The notes under the pieces are model-generated. The model searched no databases, was not told where the DNA came from, and worked only from the letters and a program-made list of their open reading frames with translations. A stretch of DNA of 64,000 nucleotides from Ricinus communis (taxonomy: Eukaryota; Streptophyta; Magnoliopsida; Malpighiales; Euphorbiaceae): assembly GCF_019578655.1 (NCBI RefSeq), contig NC_063264.1, positions 21,723,688-21,787,687 on the forward strand, read 5' to 3'. Positions 1 through 10,778 of this stretch are shown here, one piece after another (within the stretch, counting starts at the first letter, position 1; every line of letters begins with the position of its first letter). Both the position numbers and the translations under genes were made by a program.

Positions 1-821
1 AAGACTGTCTTATACCCCTATAAAGTGTCATCAAGCTTTAATGCCTAATCCTTCCATGAAGAAGACACCATTTTCTCTAGGATCCACTTAATCTATCTAT
101 TGTTGATCTCAACTTACCCACTTGTTTGTGGGTGATAGGAAGTAGCAACCTTGTGTGTTACTCCATACTTCTTTAAGAGAGCCTCAACCATATGATTACA
201 AAAATGGGAACCTCCATCACTAATTAATGCCCTAAGAGTACCAAACCTAGGAAAAATAATTTTCTTAAGCTTCTTATTGACCACCTTAGCATCATTAGTA
301 ACGGTTGGCAATGCTTCCACCTATTTTGAAACATAATCCACCATGACTAGAATATACTTGTAGCCTAAAGAGCTTGGAAATGGACCTATAAAATCTATAC
401 CCCAAACATCGAAGAGTTCGACTTTAAGGATTCCTTTTAAGGGCATCTTATGTTTCTTATTAATGTTGCCCATTCTTTGACATCTATCACATGTAAGAAC
501 AAATTTTCTAGCATCTTTAAATAAAGTTGGCCACCAAACACCAGATTGTAGTACCTTAGATGCCGTTTTTTTTACACCAAAATGTCCTTCAACATCCAAG
601 GAATGACAATGTCTCAAAACATCTTGAGCTTCATCTTAAGGAATGCATCTCCAAATTAAACCATCGGTACATCTCTTATAAAGCAAAAGATCCTCCCAAT
701 AATAGAATTTAATATCATGCAGAAATTTCTTCCTTTGTCGATAATCTAACTCATAAGGAAGAACACCACTCATAAGATAATTTGCAATATCCGCATACCA
801 TGGAAGTTCCTTTGATACCAC
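1..821 (-). pseudogene. Integrase relic (zinc-binding and catalytic core)
   Basis: The integrase inserts element cDNA into chromosomes. Reading the minus strand, 321-617 holds the N-terminal zinc-binding module, with the His pair in HCHSLDVEGHFG and the Cys pair CDRC. The core follows, with WGIDFIGPFP carrying the first catalytic Asp. The segment 114-320 carries ISDGGSHF with the second Asp and ends at the conserved TSYHPQTSG. The third acidic residue falls just beyond, after an in-frame stop, in the degraded stretch 1-113, whose translation still resembles the post-catalytic part. A stop separates 321-617 from 114-320. The segment 636-821 is the linker between RNase H and integrase. This is non-functional by inspection. 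Confidence 0.85.
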
Positions 822-849
822 ACTTAGTAAATGTTCATCATGAAATGTG

Positions 850-1534
850 TCATTAATTGGGACACCATCATCATTCCTCTTTAGTCAATCTTGATCAATC
901 CTTGATAGATGATCCGCAACAAGGTTCTCATTACCCTTCTTGTCTCTCACTTCCTAATCAAACTCTTGAAGCATCAAAATCCACCGTAAAATTCTAGGTT
1001 TTGCGTCCTTCTTGTTTAGAAGATAATTAAGAGCAACATGATCTGAATAAAAAATCACCTTTTGCCCCATAAGATATGCTATAAACTTGTCAAATGTATA
1101 AACGATAGCAAGCAACTCCTTTTCTGTAGTGGTGTAGTTGATATGAGCATCATCAAGTAATTTGCTAGGGCTTACCTTCCTTTCTTTGACCCAAAACAGG
1201 CCCCATCGCAAAGTTACTAGCATCATACATTATTTCAAATGGTTGCTCCCAATTAGGTGGTTGCAAGACATGTGCGGAAATAAGAGCTTTTTTCAAAGTT
1301 TCAAATGCACCGAGGCACGCTTAATCAAACTAAAAAATAGCATCTTTAGCAAGTAACTTATATAATGGCCTTGCTAGCTTGGAGAAGTCTTTCATAAATC
1401 TTGGATAGAAACCTACATGTCCAAAGAAACTGAATGACCAAGAACGATTCCCTCTTGTGTTATAAAGTGACATTTTTCCCAATTCAAGACCAATCCATGC
1501 TCAATACACCTGTCAAGAACTTTAGATAGATTGT
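850..1534 (-). pseudogene. Ribonuclease H relic of retrotransposon pol
   Basis: RNase H removes the RNA strand during reverse transcription. The recognisable core is 954-1,226 on the minus strand: TTTEKELLA (catalytic Glu) is followed by FYSDH (catalytic Asp) and the connecting motif [13 protein letters not shown]. Between 860 and 950, in the same sense, is the end of the domain with ADHLSRI. The first catalytic Asp region near 1,215 is out of frame, and a stop follows QEFD. The segment 1,230-1,534 is RT thumb/connection sequence with several frame changes. It joins directly to the RT segment upstream (higher coordinates). Confidence 0.75.
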
Positions 1535-2278
1535 CTAGATAGTTGAAGAAACCTCTACACTGAAGTCATCCATAAAAACCTCTACACAATTATCGAGTAA
1601 ATCACTAAATATTAAAAACATGCATCTTTGGATAGTTGCAGGTGCATTACATAAACCAAAAGGTATACGCCTAAAAGCAAAAGTACCATAGGGACATGCA
1701 AAGGTGGTGTTAACTTGATCCTCGGGATGAATAGGAATTTGATAGAAATCACCAAGTCCATCCAAATAACAAAAATAAGAAAAGTTGGCTAGTCTCTCAA
1801 GGACTTGGTCGATAAAAGGCAATGGGAAATGGTCCTTCCTAGTTGCTTTATTTAATTTTCTATAGTCAATACACATATGCCATCTCGTGATAGTTCTAAT
1901 AGGTATTAAATTATTACATTCATTCCTAACAATGGTTAAGCCTCCCTTCTTTAGTACAACTTGAACGGGGCTCACCCATTTACTATCACTAATGGAATAT
2001 ATGATTCCATTATCAAGCAACTTAGTTACCTCTTTTCTCACCACTTCTTTGAGAGTGGGGTTTAATCGCCTTTGACCTTCAATAGAAGGCTTAATGTGGT
2101 CCTCTAAAAGAATTCTATGCATACAAACATTAGGGCCAATACCCTTTAAATCATTTATAGAATAACCAATGGCATTTTTATGATTAAACAACTCATCATA
2201 TAAGGCATCAATATTATCACTAAGCAAAGATGAATTAACAATAAAAAGGGAATTTAATGTTAGAGTCAAGAAATGCAT
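1535..2278 (-). pseudogene. Reverse transcriptase relic, Athila-type
   Basis: This is the best-preserved coding piece of the element (247 residues open). It starts with the linker region (NDLKGIGPNVCMHRI). Next come the RT landmarks: LKEVVRKEVTKLLDNGIIY, WVSPVQVV, the MCIDYRKLNKAT box, PLPFIDQVLERLA, the TFACPYGTFAFRRIPFGLCNAPAT box and finally the catalytic FMDDF. In this family FMDD replaces the usual Y-x-DD. The length before the break is close to the fingers and palm of plant gypsy RTs; the rest is missing or shifted. The FMDDFSV ending plus the long linker points to the Athila lineage. It is probably inactive because the neighbouring domains are out of frame. Confidence 0.88.
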
Positions 2279-2896
2279 ATCTTAGGTTTGACGGTAGGGG
2301 GTTGAGCTCCAGCTTGACTTCTTCACTTGATGTAGTATCCTTTGGATCATCCTCTCTACTTAAAGGTTCAAATCTTGATGCCCTATGGGATAATTGATAT
2401 GGAGTTACCTCCAAAATCTGCTCATTAGCTTCTTGCATCCGGATAGCTCCGTAGAATCTTGCCTCAAACACTCATGAATTACTTCTTCAATGCATTCGTC
2501 AATAACTTCAATAGAACCAATTCTACTTGCCACTTCTATAGGTGTTGACTTCATAATATTCAGCACATCAAATTCCATACATTCATTATCCACCTCTAAT
2601 GTGACCTTTCCTCTCTTCATATCAATAATTTCTCCTACTGTCATAAAAAATGGTCTTCCACACAAAATTGGGATCTCAAGATCTTCCTCCATTTCCAACA
2701 CAACAAAGTCAGCTGGTATTATAAACTTCCCCACTTTTGTTGGCACATTTTCTAACATGCCAAGTGGATATGTGACAGATTTGTCCGCCATAGGAAGACA
2801 TATACTAGTAGGCTTTAGTTCATCCAAATTGAGTCTTCCAAATCCATCATCATCATCTAGATTGAGGTTAATGAATATTTTTATTATTGATTCCAT
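2279..2896 (-). pseudogene. Aspartic protease C-terminal part and protease-RT linker
   Basis: The segment 2,405-2,896 (minus) carries the C-terminal half of a retropepsin-like protease: PTSICLPMADKSVTYPLG, then KFIIPADFVVLEMEED, then the flap/terminal box PILCGRPFF. The active-site DLGAS triad expected upstream is not present, because the similarity begins after it. The overlapping segment 2,235-2,471 in another frame contains the linker LELNPLPSNLRYAFLDSN, which normally sits just before RT in Athila elements. The frame change lies around 2,405-2,470. The same domain occurs in better form in the element at 61,315-62,110. Confidence 0.8.
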
Positions 2897-3253
2897 TAAG
2901 AGAATTCAATTCTTGGTTCTTCTAAGAACTTATGAACCTATTAAGACTTATTCTTGTGGCATTCTTTGAGACACATCACTCACTTTCTTTTAATTTTGAG
3001 TGTGGCGTCTAAAACCCTTATATACCAAGGTTCATACTTCTAGTAAAGTGTTGGATCAAGGCCTTTCTTCGTGAATTTAACTTTATATGTTCTTGGCAAC
3101 AATTCTACAATGTGTTTCTTACAAAATTCATCAAGAATCACATCAATCAATCCCATCCAAGTTAGATCCATAGCCACCCCGATTTATATCTCTTCGAACT
3201 CCTTTATTGCCTTAATCAACAGGTGGTGTTCTTCGCTCTAAACTTGCAAATGT

Positions 3254-3385
3254 TCAATTATTATGCAAGTTCATTCTTTCGATGGAATCATTTATCTCCG
3301 TTAGTGTCCTTTGTAATCGGCCTATATCATGCCTTAGGGAATTAGCTTCTGCCCCTTCATCTCCATTTAAAGAATTATTAGACAT
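3254..3385 (-). pseudogene. Short gag-like N-terminus
   Basis: A 43-residue reading frame on the minus strand starts at the ATG at 3,383-3,385 and stops at 3,254-3,256. It is acidic at first and then amphipathic (SLRHDIGRLQRTLTEINDSIERM), a coiled-coil-like pattern seen at the start of plant gypsy gag proteins. It lies about 760 bp downstream of the primer-binding site, which fits a gag start. No capsid domain or zinc knuckle follows; the next recognisable piece is the protease, so gag is largely deleted. Confidence 0.45.
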
Positions 3386-4147
3386 TGCTGCAATAAAAGT
3401 TAGTAAACAAAATAAAAATATAGGACCTCACAAATCATTCCCTCACGTTTTTGCTCTCATTGTTGCGGGTGTTCACTCGTGTTTGCACTTAATTGATGAC
3501 ATATCACTCAAGGGTATTCCTCCCACTTCTCAGCTTATTCCTATGTTCTTAAGTAAATCAAAGCAAAACAACAGAAAGAAACCGATTAGTTTTAGTGAAA
3601 TTCACAAATCGAAGTGTTAAAGTCTTAATTGAAGCAAAATGGTCAAAACAAAAGTAATAATTGAGAAGCCAATAAACAAGAAAACTCAAGAAAAGCAAAA
3701 GACATGCAAAAGAAAATACCAAGAACTAATTAGGATATTTCGGCACTTTAAGAGTTTGTTTCCAACCAGGAAATTGAGCTGATTTAGGACTCCTTATTGA
3801 CTAAGTAATCAAATCCTTATATGGAATGAATAAATCCTTTAGATCTTGCATATCTGATTTCTTATTCAAAATCAGATTCTTTAGACAATCCAAGAAGAGA
3901 ATTTTATTTTCAATAGGAAAGAATATTAATATAAGAAAATAAACCACATAAGAAACTTTTGAACACAAGCTTTGATATGGCCGATTATGTATCTACTACA
4001 ATCTTCTTCTTTTTTTGAATTTCTAATGTCATATTTTTCTTTATATTTTTCCCTTTCTTTTTTGAATTTCGAATTTCAATTTGTTTTTTCATCAACAATT
4101 AAATTAGAACTTTTAAACAAAGAACTCATAAAATAATGTATAGTAAA

Positions 4148-4160
4148 GCTCTGATACAAA
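4148..4160 (-). promoter_or_regulatory. Primer-binding site, initiator Met-tRNA type
   Basis: On the minus strand this reads TTTGTATCAGAGC. Its 3' ten bases match the plant consensus TGGTATCAGAGC that pairs with the 3' end of initiator Met-tRNA. It directly follows the inner end of the LTR, as expected for minus-strand DNA priming. Confidence 0.7.
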
Positions 4161-4161
4161 A

Positions 4162-4996
4162 TGATAAGAAATCTCCTAGGATTGAGACCACGAAGCCTTT
4201 GGTTATGTGAACCCATGATTTACAAGCTAGAAAACCCCTAAGCAATTTAATATACCTACCCAAGGAAAGCTAAGAACAGATCGAAAGAGATGATCTTTAA
4301 ATTAGAACCTAAAGGAAACTAAGGCCTTTAAACCCCCATCTGTGAACGCTACAAAGGATAGGAAATATTATTGATAAAAGTTGAATTTACAAAAAAAATT
4401 CGTTTTATAAGTCTTAAAAACCATAATCCTAGCTTGCTTAGGAAACATATCTCAAAAGGATATAGATAATCTTTCTAATTAAAAGACAAATAAAGACAAT
4501 TCCTAATTAAGCTAACACACATAAGTAGTCATCCATAGCAACTAAAGAAAACCCTAATTCAAAAACAAGTTATGTGCATGGGCCTTATTTAAGTGCAAAC
4601 TAAATACGCCCAAATAACAAACTTAAACTAAAGCCTAAGTGTGGCTTGTAAAACTGGCCCCTCTTGAACTTGGACTTGTAATATATTAAGAAGAGATATG
4701 ATCCATACTTTTTTGGCTCAAATAATCTCCTTGGTTCACCTAAATGTGAAATGTTAAGCCTTGGATATGCTTTGTTAAGGCTTCTTGATACTTCTTAGCT
4801 CTTAATGCTTCTTAGCTCTTGATATAGTAATAGGACCTTCTGGCAAAGCTATTGGATCCTTGGTCCATTGGACTTGATATTGCTCTCTATGTCCATATTC
4901 TTCAAGATCATTAGCTTTCTCTATCGGCCTTGATGTAGCAACTGTTGTCCATCATCTTTAAGTTTTCCATGCCCATTCTAAGGCTAGTCCATATCA
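4162..4996 (-). repeat. LTR of the left-hand element
   Basis: The inner boundary is set by the adjacent primer-binding site; the plus strand begins TG at 4,162. The outer boundary is set by the resumption of the 1-kb satellite at 4,997, and the last bases are CA. Near 4,830 the minus strand encodes EGPIT-x-SRAKK, the polyprotein C-terminal motif seen in other LTR pieces of this window (9,469-9,678 and about 21,400). The coding region therefore seems to run into the LTR. Confidence 0.6.
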
Positions 4997-5534
4997 AGAT
5001 GAATAAACTAGGGTCAAATCAAGAATCGGAGAGGATTTGACTGGTTAACAACTCTCGTAGTCCTAAATTTTATGAGCCAGCTTGACAAAAAAATAAGGAG
5101 AAATTCGCGTGGGCCTACCTATTAATACTCCTATCCAAATTACTTCATTATATGGATCCTAAACATGAAAATGCTTGCATTTCCGCTTGTATATGCTTCG
5201 ATTAATTGAAACAATACAATTTCTCCTTTACATGAGTGGATTTACATCTCGTCCTACTTGATCAACTAGCTAAGCCCGGATGCCACCGGTCAAGCTTCTT
5301 AATTGCATTCCCATGATTCCTTACACCAATCCTTGTGTCATCAGTAGTCCTTGTGCTTAGAGAAACAAGAAATGATGGAGATCCCAATAATGGACATCCT
5401 TAATTGAAATATTTAGCAATGCCTCGATTCTCGTCGTTCCCTCCTTCCTCTAAAAGGTTCGTCTATGATCATTTGAAGAATGATGTCAATACTCAATCAA
5501 TTGATTTTCCTTCTTCGCATTCATCCAAGCATTG
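4997..5534 (+). repeat. 1-kb satellite monomer, first half, forward orientation
   Basis: This block begins with the hallmark GTCAAATCAAGAA.CGGAGAGG and continues through TCGTAGTCC and CTTCATTATATG to TCCAAGCATTG. The same ordered series of motifs recurs at 6,953-8,835, 22,795-26,436 and, inverted, at 9,681-10,237, 20,698-21,075, 26,437-27,889 and 28,381-29,150. The interval between the hallmarks at about 7,411 and 8,403 gives a monomer of about 1.0 kb. There is no coding potential. The block is interrupted at 5,535 by a solo LTR. Confidence 0.75.
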
Positions 5535-6952
5535 TGTAGCTACAATCTAAGGCAGTGAACCTATCGATGCAGTCTAGCATTCATGGCGAGTATCAAGGTC
5601 GTATTCCTCGGGAAAGTGAAAGCCTAGAGTTACTTCTTTGTTCTTTGTTAGATTAACCTAAGATGAATGATGAATAATTTCTAAACTAACTAATAGCTAC
5701 AAGCAAAGTTCTAAGGGAGATGCAGGAATAAATGGATAAATGAAATAACCAAGACAAGAAAGCAAACCCAAAGGGAACCTAAACTAGTTGGCAACCAAAC
5801 AAAAGATAAAGGATTGATGAGTCCAATTATGCTACCCGTGGATGAATTCTTAACTGAATTCGGTTTCTCTCTCTCGATAACCGAATTCCTAAACCTAATA
5901 ACCTAAAGTTGGAATCTCTTCCTAATGATTGATTCTTAAATTAGCATTAAGCTTTAATCCGCCTCTATTAAGCTTTGTTAATTCTTAATCCGACTAGTTA
6001 ATTATCCTTATCTCTAAGTGATTATTGTCCAGTTCTTGCTATTCAAAATTCCAATTGCCAAATGGACTTCTCAATCACATAAAGCAATCTGAACACCACA
6101 ATTCACAACGTCTCATGAATAATGCATTATCTTATTAATATTGAAAGCAAGAAGAATACAAAACTAACTCAAACAATCCAACAATATAATATTAAGTCAA
6201 CATAGTAAAGAAATCCCAATGGATTTAATCAATCTAGCTAAACATGTTCATGTTTAAAACAATCTAGGAAATCAATTACAATGGAAGAATAATGAAAATG
6301 AAACATGTACACCCTTTTCTCTCAAATTGGATGAATAGCTCCAAATCTGGATCTGCACTACAATTGATTTCCCAAATTGCCTCTTGAATTGCTCCACTAC
6401 TATTTTGCACTCGGAACCTTGCGATTTCGGGGTCCTTCCTCTCTGCAACTCTCTCCTGCACTCAACACTGTGCAAAAATTGAACCAGCCGCCACGGCTCT
6501 CTTTCACTCCTTCCTCTCCCTAAACCTAAAAAATTTGTTTTCCTTATATATTTGTTTCAGCACGGCCGGAGTCCAGGCCATGCTGAAACTATGGATCTCA
6601 CCAAGTAGGTTTTCACCATGGCCGTGCCCCCGCCGGTGCTAGCCACCACGGCCTGTGGTGGCCTCGAAAACCGTGCGCAAACCATTATTTTGAAGACCAA
6701 GTTTCGATGATTGGTCATAGCCAGAGTCCAGGCCGTGCTCAATGTGTGCAATGCGGGCTCTTGTCCAGTCTTGATGAATTCTCGTCCGTTTCTGCATGTA
6801 TTGATCTATAATTGCTTAAACACCGATGACGGTCCTATAAATGTTCTTGAAATGCAAAAGAACACAAAACACGGGTGATCTTGGAATAAAAGCACAATAA
6901 TTGCTAAGAACATACGCAATAATATGCAAGCAAATATGTGTAAAACTATGCA
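5535..6952 (-). repeat. Solo LTR of the Athila family (minus strand)
   Basis: The left end carries the reverse complement of the LTR terminus (AAGGCAGTGAACCTATCGATG), and the right end matches the LTR start also seen at 20,640-20,697. It contains the GC-rich CACGGCC hairpin cluster (about 6,560-6,745) typical of this LTR family. At about 1.42 kb it is close to the 1.46-kb LTRs at 10,779 and 16,566. No internal region is attached on either side, so it is a solo LTR. It splits a satellite monomer. ATTG flanks both sides, but about 15 bp of satellite are missing at the site. Confidence 0.75.
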
Positions 6953-8835
6953 CATCAATTGCCGCTTCCATGCTCTTTCACTCAACACTCGTGTTTATGC
7001 TCCCTAAATAAAACCAAACCATCATGAAAGAGGCATAAAGAAATGAATAAAAAGGGAACATAGGTAAGATTTCAAATCATATAAGGAAAGGAATTATAAG
7101 TTCATTGTTCTCTTCCACGCGACTAAGAGTAAGGATGAAATAGAATTGTTATAAACATAACAGTAGACAAAGAATGCAAAAGAAAGGAAAGACGTAACCG
7201 ATATGTCTATAATCACCAGTGTGAGTCTTGATAATTCTGCAGAGTTCTTGAAAGAATCCATAACTTAATTTCCCGTAAGGTAGAAAACAAAAATAATATG
7301 CTCACTAGCCTCTAATATTCGGTTGCATTGCGAAAGCCCTCATTCCATAAAAAAAAAAAACCAGAAGCTAAATGTGAATAAATGAATACAGAAAGATGAA
7401 TAATCTAAAGTCATATCAAGAACTAGAGAGGAGTTGACTGGTATACAATTCTTGTAGTCTGAAATTTTAAGAGCCAACTTCATGAAAACAATGGAGAATT
7501 TGTCTGTGACTACATAATAATGCTCCGACCTAAATTACTTTATTATATGCATCCCAAACATCAAAATGCTTGCATTCTTGCTTGTATTACGCTTGGATTA
7601 ATAATATACAACATGATTTGTCCCTTACACGTGTGAATTTACATCTCATCTTGCTTTATCATCAAGCTAAGCCTCAATGCCACTGGTCTAACTCATCAAT
7701 TGCTTTCCTATGATTCCTTACGCCAATCCTTATGTTATCAAGAATCTTATGCCTAGAGGAACAAGGAATGATGGAGATCCCAATGGAACAATTCTTTTAT
7801 TAGAATATTTAGACATGTCTCGATTCTCATCTTTCCCTCATTCCTCTAATAGATTCATCTGAAATCAATACTCAGCCAACTAATATCCTTTCTTAGCATT
7901 CATCCATGGATTGGATCGATGACTATGAGTGCACTTCCACGTGCTTTCACTCAATAGTCATGTTTATACTCCCCAAATAAAACCAAACCATCATCTTAGA
8001 CAAAGAGGAACAAAAGAAATGAACAAAATGAGAAAATAGGTAAGACTTCAAATCTGATAAGGAAAAGAATTAAAAGTTCTTTATTCTCTTCCATAAGAAT
8101 AAGCATAAGGGTCAAATAGAATTGTTATAAATACAAAGGTAGAAAAAGAATAGAAAATAAAGGAAGTACATGAGCGATAAGTCTATGTTCGGTAGTGCAA
8201 GTATTGATAAGTCTGCAAAGTTCTTTAAAGAATCCATAACTTTATTTCCCACAGGGTAGAAAACTGAAATAATATACATACTAGCCTTAAATGTTCAGTT
8301 GCATACAGTTCTTATAGTGCGAAAAACCTTATTCTATAAGAAAAAGAAACTATAAGCTAAATATGAATATATAAATAAAGAAAAATGAATAAACTAAAGT
8401 CAAATCAAGAACTAGAGAGTGGTTGACTGGTCAACAACTCTTGTAGTCCCAAATTTTAAGATCCGGCTTAATAAAAACAATGGAAAATTCGCATGGCCCT
8501 ACATAATAACATCCGACCCAATCTACTTTATTATATTATGACAATCCTTGTGTCATTCAGAGTCCTTGTGCCTAGAGGAACAAGGAATGATGGAGACCCC
8601 AATGGTGCAAATCCCGAATCATAATATTTGGTCGTGCCTTGATCTCGTCATTCCCTATTTCCTCTAAAAGACTCGTCTGCGATCATTTGAAGAATGATAC
8701 TTATTCAACTAATTTTCTTTCTTCGCATTTGTCCAAGCATTGGATCAGTGACTATGATTTTTCCCTCCATACGTTTTTACTAAAACACTCGTGTTTATGT
8801 ATGACAAAAGAAAATAACAAAAAAAATATGTGAAA
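6953..8835 (+). repeat. 1-kb satellite, end of monomer 1, monomer 2 and part of monomer 3
   Basis: The satellite resumes mid-monomer after the solo LTR. A full monomer spans about 7,399-8,390. A third starts at about 8,391 but lacks about 170 bp near 8,535 and is cut at about 8,835 by an LTR. Monomers end in a run of CTCATTCCATAAGAAG followed by an AAATATGAATA segment. The pieces 4,997-5,534 plus 6,953-7,398 add up to about one monomer, which confirms that the LTR is a later insertion. Confidence 0.75.
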
Positions 8836-9680
8836 ATTAAAGATATTTAATATGATTTAGAAGCCAATGTTGTGATGCCATATTAAATGAACCTAACCTA
8901 TATCAAAGGATTAAACCCGTATGCAAGTTTGATTTCATTGTTCATATCTATTTAGAACCAGACCAATAGAAATCTTAGACCCTTCAAGTATATTAAACTA
9001 TCAAACCTAAGGTATTAAAGGTAGAAAACGCTGCAATTTAGTATAGATTCTAAATTGATAAGTGAGATTTGAATGCCATAAATAATGAATTGCTTAATAA
9101 GTTTGAATTAGCTCTAAACAAGAACTAAGAATAGAGTATAAACTCACAAGATATATTAATCATCAATTAATGAACTCGACAATTCGTACTACACTTCTAT
9201 AGCCTTTAAAAACCCTAAATTTAAGCTATTAAGGAATTACAACTTAAATAGCATAGAGATAAACATCCTAACTAAAAGAGATAACTAAAAACAAAGTCCT
9301 AATACTCCTAAAATACTATATAGCCGCCAATTAGGAGTAAGAAACCCTATTTTCTTTAAGTCACACACATGGGCCATCTTTGGTGGAGCTAATTAAGCCC
9401 AAACTCCCTTATCTAAACTTTATGCTCATTAAGCTCATATTAGATTCATTCAAGTCTAATAAATTGAATTATATTAATGACCCTTGAATTTGAATCCAAC
9501 TCCTCAAGCATTGATGTGTCCTTAGCCAAATGTCTTGAATGAGCCCATTGAGAGCTTCTTTTATCTTCTTAGCCTTGGACCTTGTAATTGAGCCTTCATG
9601 GATATGAATTAGATCTTGAATCCTAGTTGAAGTAGGATTTCTTGTTGGAGTAGAACTCCTATTGCCAATAGGATTCACAT
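8836..9680 (-). mobile_element. Chromovirus-like LTR with adjoining primer-binding site (fragment)
   Basis: On the minus strand the order is a polyprotein tail (9,678-9,469), non-coding LTR sequence with a TATA-like GGCTATATAG near 9,318, and then at about 8,870-8,882 TGGCATCACAAC, a diverged Met-type primer-binding site. A short internal stretch follows and then breaks off at the satellite. This is the same arrangement as at 4,148-4,996, which supports a shared LTR family whose LTR includes the end of the polyprotein reading frame. Confidence 0.55.
9469..9678 (-). pseudogene. C-terminal tail of a Ty3/gypsy polyprotein
   Basis: A 69-residue open stretch begins with a Pro/Ser/Thr/Arg-rich segment (NRSSTPTRNPTSTRIQ) and then EGSITRSKAKKIKEALNGLIQ. 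The (G/E)PIT-R-(S/A)-(R/K)-AK pattern followed by a KEAL helix is the common end of plant gypsy polyproteins. Related tails occur near 21,400 (GGPITRARAKRMNEALNG) and 4,830. No chromodomain or integrase is left upstream; the satellite begins immediately at 9,681. Confidence 0.55.
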
Positions 9681-10237
9681 CACCTGTGTTCTCATTTTGT
9701 TCGTTTCTTTTAATCTCTATTTAGTTTGATATTTTGCTTTTTATTTGGGAGCATAATCATGACTGTTGATTGAAAGTGTATGGAAGCGGTAGTCATAGGC
9801 ACCGATATAATGCTTAGATAAATGCAAAGAAGTAAGATTATTTGATCCAGTATTCATATAATTCTCTGAATGATTGCAGGTGAATCTTTTGGAGTGAAGA
9901 GGGAACAATGAGAATCAAGGCACACCCTAATATTCCGAGTCCATATTTGAAACATTGGAATTTTCGTCATCCCTTGTTCCTCTAAGTACTAAGACTTGTG
10001 ATGATATAAGGATTGGCATAAGGAATCATGGGAATGACATTGAAAAGCTTGACTAGTGGTATAGGGCATGACTTAATGATCAAGCAGGACGATATGTAAA
10101 TCCTCGAGAGTAAGGGAGAAAAAATATTTCTTTTAACTAATTCAAGCGGGAATGCATAAATTTTGATGTTTGGGATGCATATAATGAAGTATTTTTGGTG
10201 GGAGTATTATTAGGTAGGCCCAATCTAATTATCCTTT
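9681..10237 (-). repeat. 1-kb satellite, inverted orientation
   Basis: This is the reverse complement of the satellite series: CCTGTGTTCTCATTTTG, GGGAGCATAATCATGAC, CCGATATAATGCTT and GGAATCATGGGAATG, ending at GGCCCAATCTAATT. The orientation flips relative to 6,953-8,835 across the intervening LTR. The right end is cut by the minus-strand Athila remnant. Confidence 0.7.
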
Positions 10238-10778
10238 AGATGCAGCCTAGCACAACGACAAGTATTAAAAATATCGTATCCCTTGGAAAAGTGAAATCCT
10301 AGAGTTACTACTTTGTTCCTTGTTATCTAGCCTAAATTAATAATGGAGGTTTCTAAATTTACTAATCACTAAAAGCTAATTCTGAATGTACTTCAGGAAT
10401 GAATGAGCGAAGAGAATAATCAAGACAAGAAAGTAAACCCAAAAATGACCTAGACTAGTTGGCAACCAAAGAAAGGATAATAGATTGTTGGGTCTAATTA
10501 TGCCACTCGTGGATGGATTTTAAACTGAATTCGGTTTCTCTCTCAAGAAAACTAAATTCCTAGACCTAAAAGCCTAAAGTTGGAATCTCTTCTTGATAGT
10601 TGATTATTAAGTTAGACCTAAGCTTTAATCCGCCTCTAATAAGCTTTGTTAATTCTTAATCTGGAAAATTAATTAACCTTATCTCTAAGTGAAAATTAAC
10701 TTGTTCTTGCAATTAAATTTTCAAACTCAATTAAAATTGCTCAATTGCTAAAAGAATTCTATGACAGTAATCAATACA

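Larger units (their letters stand above)
1..4996 (-). mobile_element. Degenerate Ty3/gypsy LTR retrotransposon, 3' part beyond left edge
   Basis: On the minus strand the order is LTR (4,162-4,996), primer-binding site (4,148-4,160), a short gag-like start (3,254-3,385), protease, reverse transcriptase, RNase H and integrase, which is the Ty3/gypsy domain order. Every domain is interrupted by stops or frameshifts, so the copy is dead. The pol domains resemble the Athila lineage (FMDDF catalytic box, long protease-RT linker). The LTR and primer-binding site look like another lineage, so the copy may be chimeric. The gag region is far shorter than the roughly 1.5 kb usual for plant elements. The 3' LTR would lie outside the window on the left. 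Confidence 0.85.

Noticed and set aside
2490..2969. 159-codon plus-strand open frame
   Set aside because: It is the opposite-strand shadow of the protease relic at 2,405-2,896 and shows no family resemblance.
3282..3620. 112-codon plus-strand open frame
   Set aside because: It overlaps the gag-like start on the minus strand and has no recognisable domain or promoter.
5531..6956. ATTG flanking the solo LTR as a clean target-site duplication
   Set aside because: It is four bases only, and comparison with other monomers shows about 15 bp of satellite missing at the site, so chance or microhomology is equally likely.
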